From Symsagittifera roscoffensis (Eukaryota; Xenacoelomorpha; Acoela; Convolutidae): a stretch of DNA of 64,000 nt. The stretch lies in assembly GCF_963678635.1 (NCBI RefSeq), contig NC_087064.1:28748189-28812188 (forward strand). The letters run 5' to 3'. The notes beneath the pieces are model-generated. The model did no database searches and was not told where the DNA came from. It saw only the letters and a program-made list of their open reading frames with translations. Positions 45,301 through 57,600 of the stretch are shown piece by piece. A program made the translations under genes and the position numbers. Numbering within the stretch: position 1 is the stretch's first letter; each line of letters starts with the position of its first letter.

Positions 45301-48300
45301 CAGAGAGTTGGAAAAGAGTAAAACAAGGAAACTGAAAAAAAAAATTGATTGAAAACTTGGGAGCATTTTTTCAAATATCGAGTTTCAAAAAAGTTTAGTA
45401 TGGTTTGAAGCTCTTTGAACTTCAAATACTGTTTATGATTAGAATTTTTTTGTAAACTTATGTCATTTAGAGAAAATTGAATCAATAATCATTTTTTTTA
45501 CTCCGCTTAGACTTCAGAGTCAAAGTCCATTTTTTAAACTAGAAGTTAGGCTTTTTTGATCTTTCTACTTTTGAAGTTTGCCTTCAATTACACTTGTGGA
45601 AAAAACAAATGCAAGTATTCAAGCACGATTTTGAAAAACGTTCTTTGAGAATTTAAGCAAAAAATTTACATAGACCAGGTCAAATGATCAGAGCTGCCCT
45701 CTACCAAATTACCAAAATTTGGTTCCAAAAATTTACCCATACGCAGTTCATGAAAAGATCAGCACGTGAAATTTGTTTTATGAATAAAACTACTTAATCT
45801 GCAGCATGTGTTTAGTCGGCGTGAAAAAAGTCTTTACATGCGCGCTCGCAAATGAGCTGAATTTGTAGTTTGAACACATGCTTTTAAGAAAGAAAGGTTT
45901 TAGCATGTGAAAAACAAGTGAAAAACAAGAATGAACGCAATTTTTTTTTTCGATTCATGCATTTTTGCAACTGTTTTGTACGCACACGCTCTTGCGGCCC
46001 TCTGCTTGAAAAAACTGTTGCAAAACTACTACTTAAATGTTTTTCCCTAAAATTTAAACAAACGAAAAAGTCATCAAGACTTATATAAGCGTCAATCATA
46101 TTGATCTATTATACTAAGTAGCTGATTATAAATTTCAGAATTTTTACGGAGTGCGTCCACAAAGTAGACAAACATTATTTAATTTTAGTTAAATTGTAAA
46201 GAATTACAAATATTCACCGTTTGAAATCAAAATAAGAAAAACACAGAAATAACAACGCTTACGTATCAGGGCTGTAACTTGAATATTCGGACTGTCCCGT
46301 TAATATCCAATTAACAATTCATCTCTTTAAAAAACTTTTAAAACTCTTTAGAAAAAATTGAAAACGAAACAGACTATTTTTTCCCTAAAAACCATCCCCC
46401 GTAAAAAAAAAACAATTGAAGAAATTAGCGTCAAGCAACGCATTAATGGTTTCAAAAGCTTGACTCAAATCAATTTGGATGATTTTGGTGCCAGATTAAA
46501 TTGCCGCTTACGCTTCAATAGAGTACCCGTACCGAACGGAAGCTGTTTTTCTAGATAGAAATTCTATGTAGATTATCTAGCCTAGTTTTCTCGTATTTTC
46601 CGTGCAGAAGTGATCAGTTTTTTTCTAATTTAGAAACAAACAGTTTCTAGAAAGAAATAACCAGAAATCAGTTAACTGCTCAACCTTAACAAGATAAACA
46701 TGCTTCGAGTATACACAATAGCAGTAGCGAATACAATGCAAAATTACAATTGTTATAACATTGTTATTCTCCTAAAACTTGTGAACTCTATCAAGGGCTG
46801 TAGCATAGTGGATAGAGCAAGTGTATAGCAATCAGAAGGGCGCGGGTATGAGTTCACCAGGAGACTATTTTCTAGCTAGAAATAGCCTAGGTTTAGCTAA
46901 TTTCTGATCAGAATTAGGATAAGAAATAAAGTATTTAAAGAAAATGCATGCTTTATTAAACATTTAAAAAAGAATTTCTGACCAGAAATTAGATTAGATA
47001 CAAATTATTTCAGGTCAGAAATAAAGAATTTTCTCGGTACGGGTAAATATTGCTCGTTATTTGGCCCATATTGAAATAAATTTTCAAATAGTCCCAAATT
47101 TATTCCTCCCAAACTAGAGAACGAATGGTCGCAGGTCGTCAAATTGTGTAACAGATCCTTTGTCATGGCGATAAGGGTGTATGAGAAGGAGCTGTATCTA
47201 ATTGGACCTCTAGCTTCAGGACTTCCTCTGCCTAACCAACTTCGGCTGCAATATTGGTAACATGCAAAAACTTTATATTTAAAAAACGGCCTTGAGTTGC
47301 AAAAAGGAGATTCACATAACAAAACAACTCAGTCTGGATTTTGCCAAAAAAACAAAAGTTAAAAATATGTTCAACATATACTAATAAAAAACTTGTGTTT
47401 TTTGCTATTTGCAGAGTGTCTTTTGAAAGCTATCCATCTGTTTTTCGACAGGATGGACAGCTTTCAAAAGACATTCTGCAAATAGCAAAAAACACAAGTT
47501 TTTTATTAGTATCTGTTGAACATATATTTAATTTTTGTGCTTTAAATATGAATATCTCTTAGATACTATAAAACATCCACGAAAAAAATGGAAACTTGCC
47601 CGAAGAAAATGCTTGCCACTTGGGAAACACAAAATGTTTTTTTTCTGAATAGGGACTTCGGGCTTCTTTCATTATATTTTTGATCATTCCATTTACTTAA
47701 AAACTTAGAATAACCAGCTAGAACTAAAATTTTACTGTCAAAATTATACTTAGGCCTAATTAATGATAAAGAAAATCGAGTTAATTTTTTCGAAGCAAAT
47801 TTCAAAAATATATATTCATGAATTTTCCACTGAAAAACTTTTAAATACCTTTGCAAGTTTTTATTATCATAGTTGAAGCTTGCATACCAATGCAATTGCA
47901 GCCGATGCATAACCGATGAATAACTCAATTAAGGAGGGAAAATATTCAGAAGTTTTTCAGAAGTTAATCATCAAGGCGAAATAATATAATATATTTTAAA
48001 AATGAATCTGAAAAGGAATCATTACGAGGCCAAACTGTGCACTGGTTAGGAGCATAATTTTGTGTCTGTATGTTCCTGGATTCCAGAGACAATTCTTTAA
48101 GCATGTTAAAGTTTTGTCGGAACGATCAAAGAGAAGGAAAAAACAAAAGAAGACAAAGGGAGCGTCCTTGTTGCGGAATCCGCTTACAATGCACAAAATG
48201 CACAATTTGGCCTCGTAATGATTTTTGATCAATCTTCTGATAATTACAGTGTAAAGTAACTTACTAAATCATAGTTATTTTACACTAAAAGTTTTCCAGG

Positions 48301-50015
48301 CTATATATATTCTGCGCAATTGAGCTAAGAGCATGTGAGCTCGAATCAAACCGCGCTCAGTTCATCAGTGCATTTTGACTTGAGGCAAGTTAAATAATCG
48401 TGTTGATGAACGAACAGGCGTCACTTGTAAAATATAACGAAACGAAAATTGAAAAATTCAAAGAACGCAAGAAAACAGAAAAAAAACACTGTTTTTCACA
48501 AAAAAACCTGCATGTTCTAACTTCAAAGTTGAAAAAATGTGACCATAAATCTGTTCAAAAACGATTTTTGGTTGACACTTTTTCGACAAAATTCACTTAT
48601 TGGAGAAAATTGGATCAAAAAGTAAAGTTTTTATTCCACTGGGAAATCTGAAAATTGTTTTCCACTTTCGAAACTAGAAACCTATCATGATTTTTTCGTG
48701 ACGTTTACACTTTTGCAAAAAAAAGAATTAAACCTAAAAATAAATCAAAATCAAACCACGAAAAATCAAAATTTGAGCGTGAACAACTTTTCAGTCTTTT
48801 TTCTGAAAAAAAAAACAAAAAATCACAAGACCTATCTAAGCGTGCTCAATTCTCTCATTACCTTTGAAAAAAACTGGCAAAACGTACCTTTTACAATTAA
48901 CTACACTCAACTACTCTTAATATTTCTTTTTTCCTCAAAATTGAGATCCATAAAGTAGAAAAAAAAACAAATTTTGATAAATTCGGAGAAGGCAAGTCTG
49001 ATTTTTTGCTTTTGTTATATGTAAAAATGTAATTTACATGGAAGTAATCTTGCCCAAAATCATCCATCATAACAGACATTTTAAAGTACAACCCTGAAAC
49101 TAATTTGCTCCTAATTTTGTCTTCTTGTTTAAAAGTTTTCTAAAATGATCCTAAAAATGGCGTTTTCTTCTACTAATATAGGGATTATGCACTAAACGGT
49201 GGCCAGTCAATAAGCAGAATGGTCTAAGAGCAAAATGGGTCCAAGAACAGAAAAACAGAAAAAGAACAACTTTATAAGCTAATCGGTAAATAATTAGCAG
49301 AAATGTCAATAATACCACAGCAACGAACATTTTATGCATAATTTGAGTAATTTAATCAAGAATTTTTTTTCAAAAAAATAATCAAAAAACTTAATGAAAT
49401 TAGTCAACTCATGCATAATTTATTCGTTTTCTTGGTATTTTTTGACAATTATAATAATTGTTTTATCAATTAGCCCGTATAAACCAATATAAATTAATAT
49501 TTTTCTGTTTTTCTGCTCTCAGACCCATTCTGCACTTGGGCTATTCTGCTTATTGCTCCGCCTCCGCACTAAACTTTGGTCCTTGGAAATTGAAAGTTAT
49601 TTCCAGCTAGAAATTGTCCGTGTTCCACTTATAGCAGAATTTCTTCCAAATTTACCAGAAGTTGTGGTAGTATGTCAAGGATTTGTTTTTATAAGGGTAA
49701 ATCTGTTTATTGTTACAGCGCCCAAGTTTTGCCCAGAGGTTTTGTACGCAGCACACGGCGAGAAAAACAAATTCCATGCTTGTTACTGGACAAATCCATA
49801 TGTAACTCAGTCGGTTTCGCCGATTTACTTGAAAGCACAAAAGTTCAATAAAGAAACTGTCAAATGTGTGAAAAAATTGAAAATGCGCCCAAGTATAACC
49901 CCTACATGTCTTGCCTTTTCTGTTGTTAGTATCATCTGTAAAATGGACACAGTGGGCTGCTGTGAGAATGCGGCTGTGACTGATGATAGTTCCTCCACAG
50001 CTGGAGTCTTCCTCT
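39374..50015 (-). CDS. Trypsin-like serine protease, gene 2 (paralogue, 5' exons not found)
   Basis: Four minus-strand exons match gene 1 in order and phase. 50015-49915 carries the active-site His (SCGGTIISHSRILTAAHCV). 44758-44484 holds the Asp region (GKDMVILVLSERM) and ends PDKLM like gene 1. 39946-39826 is 121 bases, exactly the gene-1 size, and ends KKDTCNG. 39681-39374 carries the Ser (GDSGGPLFLVNP) and a tail ending in a hydrophobic stretch (QWLMLFIVI). Asp before TCNGDS again predicts trypsin-like specificity. The intron after 49915 would use a GC donor (GCAAGA), and the donor after 44484 (GTTCAC) is weak. Signal-peptide and activation-site exons should lie above 50015; I could not find them in the sequence before the gap, so the gene may be incomplete or continue further. 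Confidence 0.85.
40150..42835 (+). repeat. Three-unit tandem array of repeat R2 (about 0.89-kb units)
   Basis: The landmark 'ctttcgatac' (or a one-base variant) occurs at 40181, 41072 and 41968, giving periods of 891 and 896 bases. Each unit carries 'gctcggggtggg', 'gccatttttgacgg', 'tttggccaatttgggaca', 'acgcgtaagcggag'-like sequence, 'ttacaatgagcgaa', 'atggcgtgtggggtgatgat', 'actgaaaatgactgtaacgta' and 'tctccgacaaa'. The array lies wholly in the intron between the Ser-side and Asp exons of protease gene 2. A 79-codon ORF at 41391-41630 is repeat sequence. Confidence 0.9.
43030..43180 (+). repeat. Partial copy of the CATTACGAGGCC MITE
   Basis: It starts with 'tcattacgaggcca' near 43069 and shares 'gcggattccgcagcaaggac', 'gatcgttccgaca' and 'aacatgtttaaa' with the reverse complement of the full element at 48019-48221. 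It has one recognisable terminus only. Confidence 0.6.
43280..43800 (+). repeat. Dispersed repeat R2 copy, followed by an inverted dispersed block
   Basis: It is closest to the copy in Piwi intron 1 (3010-3515), including 'ataacacgcgtaa' and the end 'taagtgtag'/'taaagtgtagtcgg'. The next block, 43815-43945, is the reverse complement of 22515-22645. Confidence 0.65.
45590..45900 (+). repeat. Partial copy of the CACTAGTGGACAAAA MITE family
   Basis: It begins with a degraded terminus 'cacttgtggaaaaaa' and runs through 'ttacatagaccagg', 'caaatgatcagagctgcc', as at 50738-51290. The far end is not recognised. Confidence 0.55.
46790..46860 (+). repeat. tRNA-like (SINE-like) sequence in protease gene 2 intron
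   Basis: It has a box-A-like 'tagcatagtggatagagc' and a box-B-like 'gggtatgagttcacc'. It is a different sequence from the tRNA-like repeats in the Piwi introns. No full cloverleaf was verified. Confidence 0.4.
47354..47536. mobile_element. Fold-back element with about 85-base arms
   Basis: Left arm 47354-47437 and right arm 47449-47536 are near-perfect reverse complements (for example 'acttgtgttttttgctattt' against 'aatagcaaaaaacacaagt'), separated by about 11 bases. It would form a long hairpin in the transcript of protease gene 2. This is typical of fold-back MITEs or a recent inverted duplication. Neither a 74-codon ORF on it nor its complement is credible. Confidence 0.85.
48019..48221. 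mobile_element. Complete 203-bp MITE with 23-base terminal inverted repeats
   Basis: The first 23 bases (48019-48041, starting TCATTACGAGGCC) match the reverse complement of the last 23 (48199-48221) with a single mismatch. No ORF. No obvious target duplication, though the flanks are short of information. A related partial copy is at 43030-43180. Confidence 0.85.
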
Positions 50016-50449
50016 CTAAAACAAAATCAGGTTACTTTCTGCCCAATGATACGAAATCTGATTCAATCTGAGCTCAGCGCGACCAAGTTTCAGTATAACT
50101 TCACCGTGCTCGAAATGTGCTTCGAATTTGTGCTGAAACCTGAAACCAAAACCCTGTTTCGACTATTCTTTTTCGGTAGAGCTCTGACAATTTAAGAACA
50201 CTTCGAGACTAGTTTTTAGACAAGGTAACGACTAATTTATAGACCATTTCGACTACATATTCTTCGATCTCTTATTTTTAGAAGAGTTCGTGACTAATTC
50301 TTAGATCATGTTGCGACTAATTTCTTGACCAGTACGATCAAAATACGGTTTTTCTAGACTTAAGTCGCAAATATAAAACTTGGCGCAGATTATGGATTTT
50401 CGATCGCGGAATTAACATTGGCGCGACCTGCAAAGCCAAAAAATCAGAT

Positions 50450-51295
50450 TTGAATTTTTTTCTGAAATTTACAAATATCTTTCAATGTCAATTTTGGACA
50501 ACGTTCCTTCAAAAATCAGTAAAAGTTTTTATTAGACTAAAAGCAAATGATCAGAGCTACCCTCTATGAAATGAACCTACTTTGGTTTCAAAAATTGCCA
50601 GTTTTTTCAGGGTTTAAGCAATTGAATCAAAAATCACTTTTTTTATTTTGCTAAAAAAAAAGAACTTTTAAACTAGAATTCAGGCTTTTTTTGACCATTT
50701 TACTTTGTATTTTGATAGTGGAGTTTGCCTTCAATTGCACCAGTGGACAAAAACAAACGTAAATTCAGTTTTTTTTCTAAAAAATGCCTGTTTTCAAGCA
50801 TGATTTTGGAAAACATACTTTGAGAATTTAAACAAAAAATTTACATAGACCAGGAGCAAAAACTCAGAGATGCCCTCTACGAAATTACCAAAACTTGGTT
50901 TCAAAAACTTACCAATTTTTTTCGCAATGAAAACGCCAGTTTGCGCAATCTGCCCTAATTTTAAAAAAAAAACGCGTGAAATTGTGAGAAACAGCTGAGT
51001 TTAGTAATGTCATCTCACTGAACAAATCAATTTTTTTGCAAAGAAGGTTTCACGTTGCATGAACAACTTTTAATTTCCACTTTTTCCAGAAAGAGTGCAC
51101 TTTGATGCAAAACTTGGTGCAGATGGTGAAAACAGACCCGGAAAACACTCGTAAACTTTTGAAACCAAGTTTTGTTAATTTCATAGAGGGTAACTTTGAT
51201 CATTTGCTTTTTGTCTATGTAGAAGCTATTCAATTCCTTGTGAACGTTGACCAAAATCACTCTTGTGAAAACAAGCGTTTTAGAGATAAACAAGA
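50450..51295 (+). mobile_element. MITE copies of the CACTAGTGGACAAAA family (one truncated)
   Basis: 50450-50737 resembles one arm, with 'gcaaatgatcagagctaccc'. A fresh terminus 'caccagtggacaaaaac' starts at about 50738 and the copy runs to about 51295, where an inverted R2 copy begins. Shared internal blocks include 'ttcacgttgcatgaac' and 'gatgcaaaacttggtgcag', as in 20989-21826. Confidence 0.65.
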
Positions 51296-51720
51296 CTGCT
51301 CGTATCAGGGCGAAGTCTTGAATGTTCCGACTGCCTTTTAAGGTCTATGGAGCAGTAATAACATCAAAATTTAAATGTAATAAAATAAAATTAAAAAATC
51401 TTGAAAAATCAACTATGGCATATAAGCTTCCTTGAACCAATTTGGAACGATTTCTAAGACTGACTAAATCTCGCTATAATCGAGAAACAGAATTGGCCAA
51501 AATGGCAATCTTTAAACCCCATAACATTACGAAAAATGATCAACGGTAAAATATCTCAAATTTAAGCCCAAGACAAAAATTGCTTTCGAATGATATAGAA
51601 AAATTCGGATATAAATGGCTATATAAAAAGTCGAAATTTGTCTGAAGAAAAAACCCCAACCCGACCACAAATATTCCGTTATTTTTGTCTCGAAAGTCGG
51701 AACAAAAACTTGAATTTGTG
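51295..51720 (-). repeat. Dispersed repeat R2 copy (inverted)
   Basis: The reverse complement of the tandem-array units: 'ctcgtatcagggcgaagt', 'gactgccttttaaggtc', 'ttggccaaaatggcaatc', 'gaaaaatgatcaacggt' and 'gtcggaacaaaaact'. Confidence 0.7.
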
Positions 51721-53957
51721 TCTAATTTTGTCCACAAGCGTAGATATCTTGCCAAGATCTCCCGCATGTTTCACAATCCAAGATCTTGCCAATACTTCCA
51801 CGATGACTTGGTCTGTCAAAAGAGGTCTTCCACTCGCAGCATGCGCATACAGCATCCATTTGTTTTGACATAGTTGCTTCGCTCCCCATCTAATATCATG
51901 ATCATCTTAAGTCATATTTCTTCATCGGAAACAAAGTTTTTCAAGTTTAAACGATTTACAGCTAAAATGAACTTAGACTCACATGATCAATTGTACATAA
52001 AACGGGAACTGAGCAGCACTCTGTGTTTCAACGCCCCCTATACAAAAACAAAAGTCCCAAAATAAAAATCGATTACTCTCCAAAAACTGACATAATCTCG
52101 TCGTTCTTGCACCTAATGTATTTTCAATAGCTCAAATACTTTTTAAAGCAATCAAAGAACAAAAATTGACACTGAGAAACAAAATGACAGTAATTTAGAG
52201 TAATTTCCTAGAATGGAAGCGTGGAAGTATTGTTTCTACCTGTGATTCGATCTCCTGACATAATTTTAAAGCTCAAACCATATTTCAGGTAAGATACGCA
52301 GTAAATGAAAAAAAATTCGCAGAAGTTGCTTTTCATATTTTTTTATTGACTGTTTTTTCGCAGAAGTTTTGATCACACTGTTACATCGAAAAACAAGTGA
52401 CTTTTTTTGAACCATGTGAAATATTTTTTTTTCAAACAAGACTTGAAAGATTACATATCGACCAACATTTTTGAGCATGAAACATGAAATATTTTTGTAT
52501 AGAATTCCAATTTAGTATTTAGAGGCGATAAACTCTTGTGGACAATTTTTAAGCAAAATCAGCGCAACGTTTTTTGTTTTTTGGAGGCCGCGAACATAAT
52601 CACCGCTCTAAAAAGTTATCAATTCCTGTCTTCAACTTTTTTGCGTGTTACTCCGAGGCTGAAACTGTCATTTTTCAACATATGCAGCAACCTTTTCCAA
52701 CGGCGTGTTTTGCGAGAAGCAGCCGAGCCATTGAAAATGTCATGGCGGACCAGTCAATTTTCCTAAATAGTCAATTATAGGACTGCCAAAATAAAAACTG
52801 CAACATTGAGACCTAGAGTCAACAATTAGAAGCAAATATTGATTTTTTAAATCAGGCTGGCTTTGATCACTTGCAATTGGTCTATCTATTGCTTTTGCTT
52901 ACAATCCAAAACTATCAAAAAAAGTCCTTAAATTTGGACAATTTCGAAAATGGGAAAAATTGTGAATTCGGAATTTTGGATCAACCGTACAATTCCATAT
53001 GGATTTTTCATAAGCTAACTTTGAGTACAGCCTAGATTCAATAAAAATTAACAAATCACTAAAGAAAACTGAACACTGAATTAAAACAATAATTTGTGTA
53101 ATTAACAGCATAAAAATCAGGCCAAAGACTTCTGCTTGGGTATGGAGCAAATTCTGCTGCTTCATGAAAAAAAGTCATTATCTTTTGTTCTATAAAAGTT
53201 CTTATTAATCATGCGTTTGTTACAAAAAAACTTATTTTTATTATTGCTTTTCGAAAAAAAATCAACATGAAAGCGAGCAAAGCACTTTCAGACAGCAAAA
53301 TATTAAATAAGTAGAGTCGCAGAAAAATTCAGTTTTTGTGTTTCCGCAAAAAAAGAGCAGTTTTTTTAAAGAATTTAGTCGGGTAGAGCATAGATACGTA
53401 ATTGGTGTTTCCGAGAAATAGCATTGCAGCTTTGAGAAAAATCGACAAATTCTGCAGTAGGATTGAAATTATGCTCTTTTTTGAAATTAAGCTCAATCTA
53501 CTGCTCCATAAAATATTCTGCTCTATAAGCCAAATTCTGCCGTTTCTGATAAAATCTGCTGCTAGCATATTTCTTTGGGGACTGATACAAATGCAATCCC
53601 ACATAAAAATGTTTTAAAAAAAGCACTTCTCTTGTGCGCTTGTAAGAAATTCATATTTTTATACAGAATTATTTTCCAGATTGAATACATACTTGGGGAG
53701 ACACTTTAAGGGTAAGCCACTTAAAGTGTTTGTGGGGGGGGGGGGGGGGATTGTACGGCTGATCCGGAAATTTTTAACAGTGAAAAATTGTAGTTCAGTT
53801 TAATTTTGCTTAATATTCAAAAAAAAATTCAAAAATGGCTCTGAATTTCAGTCATTTTCAAGATTGAAAACTGAAGTTGTGTTTGATTGCCATTTGTTCT
53901 AAATTGCGTATAAAACTATATTGGGGGAAAATGGTTGAAAAATATGCTTTTTTTTTT
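51721..53957. other. No gene recognised up to the scaffold gap
   Basis: AT-rich DNA. If protease gene 2 has signal-peptide and activation exons they would be expected here or beyond the gap, but none was found. A G-run lies at about 53736-53749. Confidence 0.4.
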
Positions 53958-54157
53958 NNNNNNNNNNNNNNNNNNNNNNNNNNNNNNNNNNNNNNNNNNN
54001 NNNNNNNNNNNNNNNNNNNNNNNNNNNNNNNNNNNNNNNNNNNNNNNNNNNNNNNNNNNNNNNNNNNNNNNNNNNNNNNNNNNNNNNNNNNNNNNNNNNN
54101 NNNNNNNNNNNNNNNNNNNNNNNNNNNNNNNNNNNNNNNNNNNNNNNNNNNNNNNNN
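53958..54157. other. Assembly gap (200 N)
   Basis: Exactly 200 N bases, the usual size of an arbitrary scaffold gap. A T-run precedes it. Sequence character changes across it: GC is higher and retroelement 2 begins on the right. Confidence 1.
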
Positions 54158-54669
54158 TTACCTTTCCTGGCCACAGAGTTTCTTAATTTTAATAATGAGG
54201 GCAACAGCATAAATGAATGATTATACTTTGTGAGTGACGTTAAGTTAATTTTAACGGGTGCGTGGCCGTGCCACGTCCCAACTTTTTTAAAATCAGCAAG
54301 AGCGAGAAGAAAAATTACGGAGAGATGACGCAAGTAGTCTGAAAAGCAATTTTATCTAGGAAACTCCTCATAGTGCAAATTTTGTGAAAATAATGGAAAG
54401 CAGTGCAATGTAGTACGATGCCATTTATGACATGCGGTGAGTTGAGGTGACGTAGAAAAATATCAATTTTCTAATGCGATTTGTAAGTTGATTATAGACA
54501 ACTGGATCACCACCTGAATATAACTCGGAGTTATGCGCTCAATGGGGACATTGGGAGAGGACTGTCCGGGGAGTATGTGCCATTCCGCCGGGTTGAGACA
54601 GCTGAACCCTCCAACGAGCAAGAAAAGAACATTAGTGACGTTAATGGTAAAACTCGTTGTAACAAAGGA

Positions 54670-57600
54670 GGATCGGAATGTTCTAGAATTTAAAATTTTT
54701 AAAATTTCGAATTGCGGCGAAATATTTCTCAGAAATTAGAAAAAACGGCCATATTTGGCAAAAAAAAACCATAATAACACAGAGAACCGAATAGACAAGA
54801 CGAGAATCAGTCGAGAAAAACAAACGAAAAACTGAACTGCCTTAACGTGACAATCACGCACAAGAAGACGCGTAACGGGAACCGATAAGAAGAAAGGAGG
54901 CTTCAGAGGGATATCCAGAGGGGATCAGTACCCTCCCGTGCCCACGAATTCGGGAAGATAACGACGTTATCCCGGGGAAACAAGAAATTGGAGGTCCGGT
55001 GCCCAGATACTATTAGAAATTGTTACAGTCTTTTAGAGAGAAAATTTAGCTGCTGTAATGCCCTGAACAATTTAATTGACTCCAATATTGTATAGTGTTT
55101 CAGAGCATGAATAGTTAGAAAGAGGAAAGAATAAATCCATTTCGAATGGATTTAGTATAAAACTGTCACTAAAACCATAGTAAATAATGAATGTCGAGCC
55201 GTGTTTTTATTTAAATCACGTAGTCTGATGATCCGAGACCCAGCTAAGTGGTTATTCTCGCATGTAAACGAAATCTGATCAAAAGTCGTTTGACCGATGG
55301 CCTAAAAATGGTAAATTTTTACTTAGCCATAAACAGACCGTAAAACTAACTGGCTAGGTTTAGACGGAGAAAAACGAGTAGAATTAAGGTAACTGACGCT
55401 TGCCAGTCGTCAATGGGTGCTTTTTCTACGCTCCGTCACTGTGTAATGCTTCATAGACTTTTTTATGGCGCTCCTGGGTGGTCCTCTTAAAGGCAAGACC
55501 ATCATGTTTCAGGGACGAACCCTCCTCTCCGGGCGTATGCCCAAGTTGGAGGACTTAATGTCCTGTTTTGTATTAGGCGGAAGATACCGACCCTCCGCCT
55601 GGTACGGTTTAGCTTTTTAACCTAGTTAAGACTGTAAATTCCGGGGGTCGGAGGGTTAGGTGGGAAGTCTAGAGCCCGCTTACCCAAAGGAAGATAAGAG
55701 AGTTATCTCAGAGGGAGAGTGGAATGGGAGGCCCGGTGCCCAGAGACTTAGTAGACTAAAATACACACTTTGTAGCTGCTGTTTTTGCCCTGAATAGCTG
55801 AATTAACTCCAAGTTTATATTGTATTTCAGAGTATGAGTAGCTGAAAAGAGGAAAGGGTCAATCCATCTCCAATGGATTTACTTTACAACTGTCACTAAA
55901 AATATAGTAAACTATGATGTCCGAACCGTGTTTTTAAGGGTTGTCACGTAGTCTGTGATCCGAGACTCGGCTATGTGGTTATCTTTGCGTGTAACGAAAG
56001 CTGATCAAAAGTCGTTTGACTGATGGCCTAAAAATGGTAACTTGTTACTTAGCCCTAACCAGACCAGAAAACTAACTGGCTAGGTCTAGACGGAGAAAAA
56101 CGGGTAGAATTTAGGTAACTGGCGCCTGCCAGTCGTCAATAGGTGCTTTGTCTACGTTCCGTCACTATGTAGTATTTGGGCGAATGTTACATGGTCTGGT
56201 GATTTTGAGGCCTTGTTATGAGTTCACTATTTTCTGCTCATATGTGTCGTCACACTCTTCGACCTGATCTTACAAATGACTACATTGAATTGGCCTTGAA
56301 TCTACTAGACTACCTTGAATTCACTAGAGACGGTGAAAAGTGAGTGAAAATTAATCTTGATGCTAGCCAATCGATAGAGAGTTAAGTTTTTTTTTCCGTC
56401 CTTATGTACTTTCCGAGCGAATGTTACTTAAGTACGTTTTGATGTCAAAAAAGGTCAATTAAAATGGGCGCTTCCGTCATTCGACGGTACGTGCACAGTT
56501 TGGATCGGGCCGTATCAACTCTATATAAAAACATCGGCAAAATTTTTTGAATAAATCAAGTCGATTTTAATGCGTCAAGAGAATTGTCAATTAAAATCTA
56601 CCCTTCTCGATTAAGGCACAGATAGAATTGTCTATGTTGGATGAGTTTTTAAGATTTTTGCACTCCCCAAGGCAGAAGATTGCAGTCCTCAGAATTGCAA
56701 AACTTATATTTGTTCTTATACTGTTTGACAATTAATCATGAAAATTTTAGTGCAATTGTTTATTTTTAAAGCATACCCTTAAATAATTTTGTGACATTCG
56801 ACCAGAATGAACGGAATTGCAGTTTCAAATTCGTGACCGCTGACCTGGAGGATTAACGATTATAGCAGATTAGCGACCGTATTTGAGCAATTAGACGAAT
56901 CGAGAAGGTTAGAATATTCTGAAAATTTTAATTTTCAAGAATTCGAATTGTGACATCACATTTCTGCGAAATGATTGAAACGGCCATTTTGGAGAAAAAC
57001 GAGAGGAAAACACAACAACAATAGTTACAGTAGAAGCCACTACGAGAGAAATAACGACAGAAAACTGGAAGTTGTCAAAAACCGCTCCGAGTTGTAACGA
57101 TTGTGTCGCTACAGTCGTTACAGAGCAATTCACGCGAACGGGGAAGAGTGTTGGGACAGCGTGTCCAGCCTTCCGGAAGGAAATGAGAGCGTTTTTTTCC
57201 CGGATTCCAGAATCCGGAGGGATCTTGGGCGGAAAACTCAAACTGTTTTATATAAACTTTTAGCTTCCTGGTTATGTCCTGAATGGAATTTAATTAACAT
57301 CCAGATTCATTTTCAGATAATGAGAAGCTAGGAGTTAGGGGAAAGGGTTGATCCATCTTCGATGGGGATGATGATTTTTATCTACTGAACAAAAACAATA
57401 GTAATATAATAACTAGTAGTAGCCCTGATTTTAGGAGTGACCTCGTGGTCTGGGGATACTGAGACCCAGCCATGAGCTCACTCTTCTTGCGTATAATTAA
57501 GTTAATTTGAGTGTTTTGACCGAAGCCAGAAGCAGTAACATTTTTTTGGCGACCCAATTTTAGGAAATCAACCGAAAGAATTGGCTTCGGCAGAGACGAT

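Noticed and set aside
48400-48958. Lys-rich ORFs at 48400-48651 and 48698-48958
   Set aside because: Poly-A-rich sequence within an inverted R1-type repeat region; no motif and no splice context.
49553-50071. 172-codon plus-strand ORF
   Set aside because: Its C-terminal part is the antisense of the His-bearing protease exon (49915-50015), and the rest has no recognisable feature.
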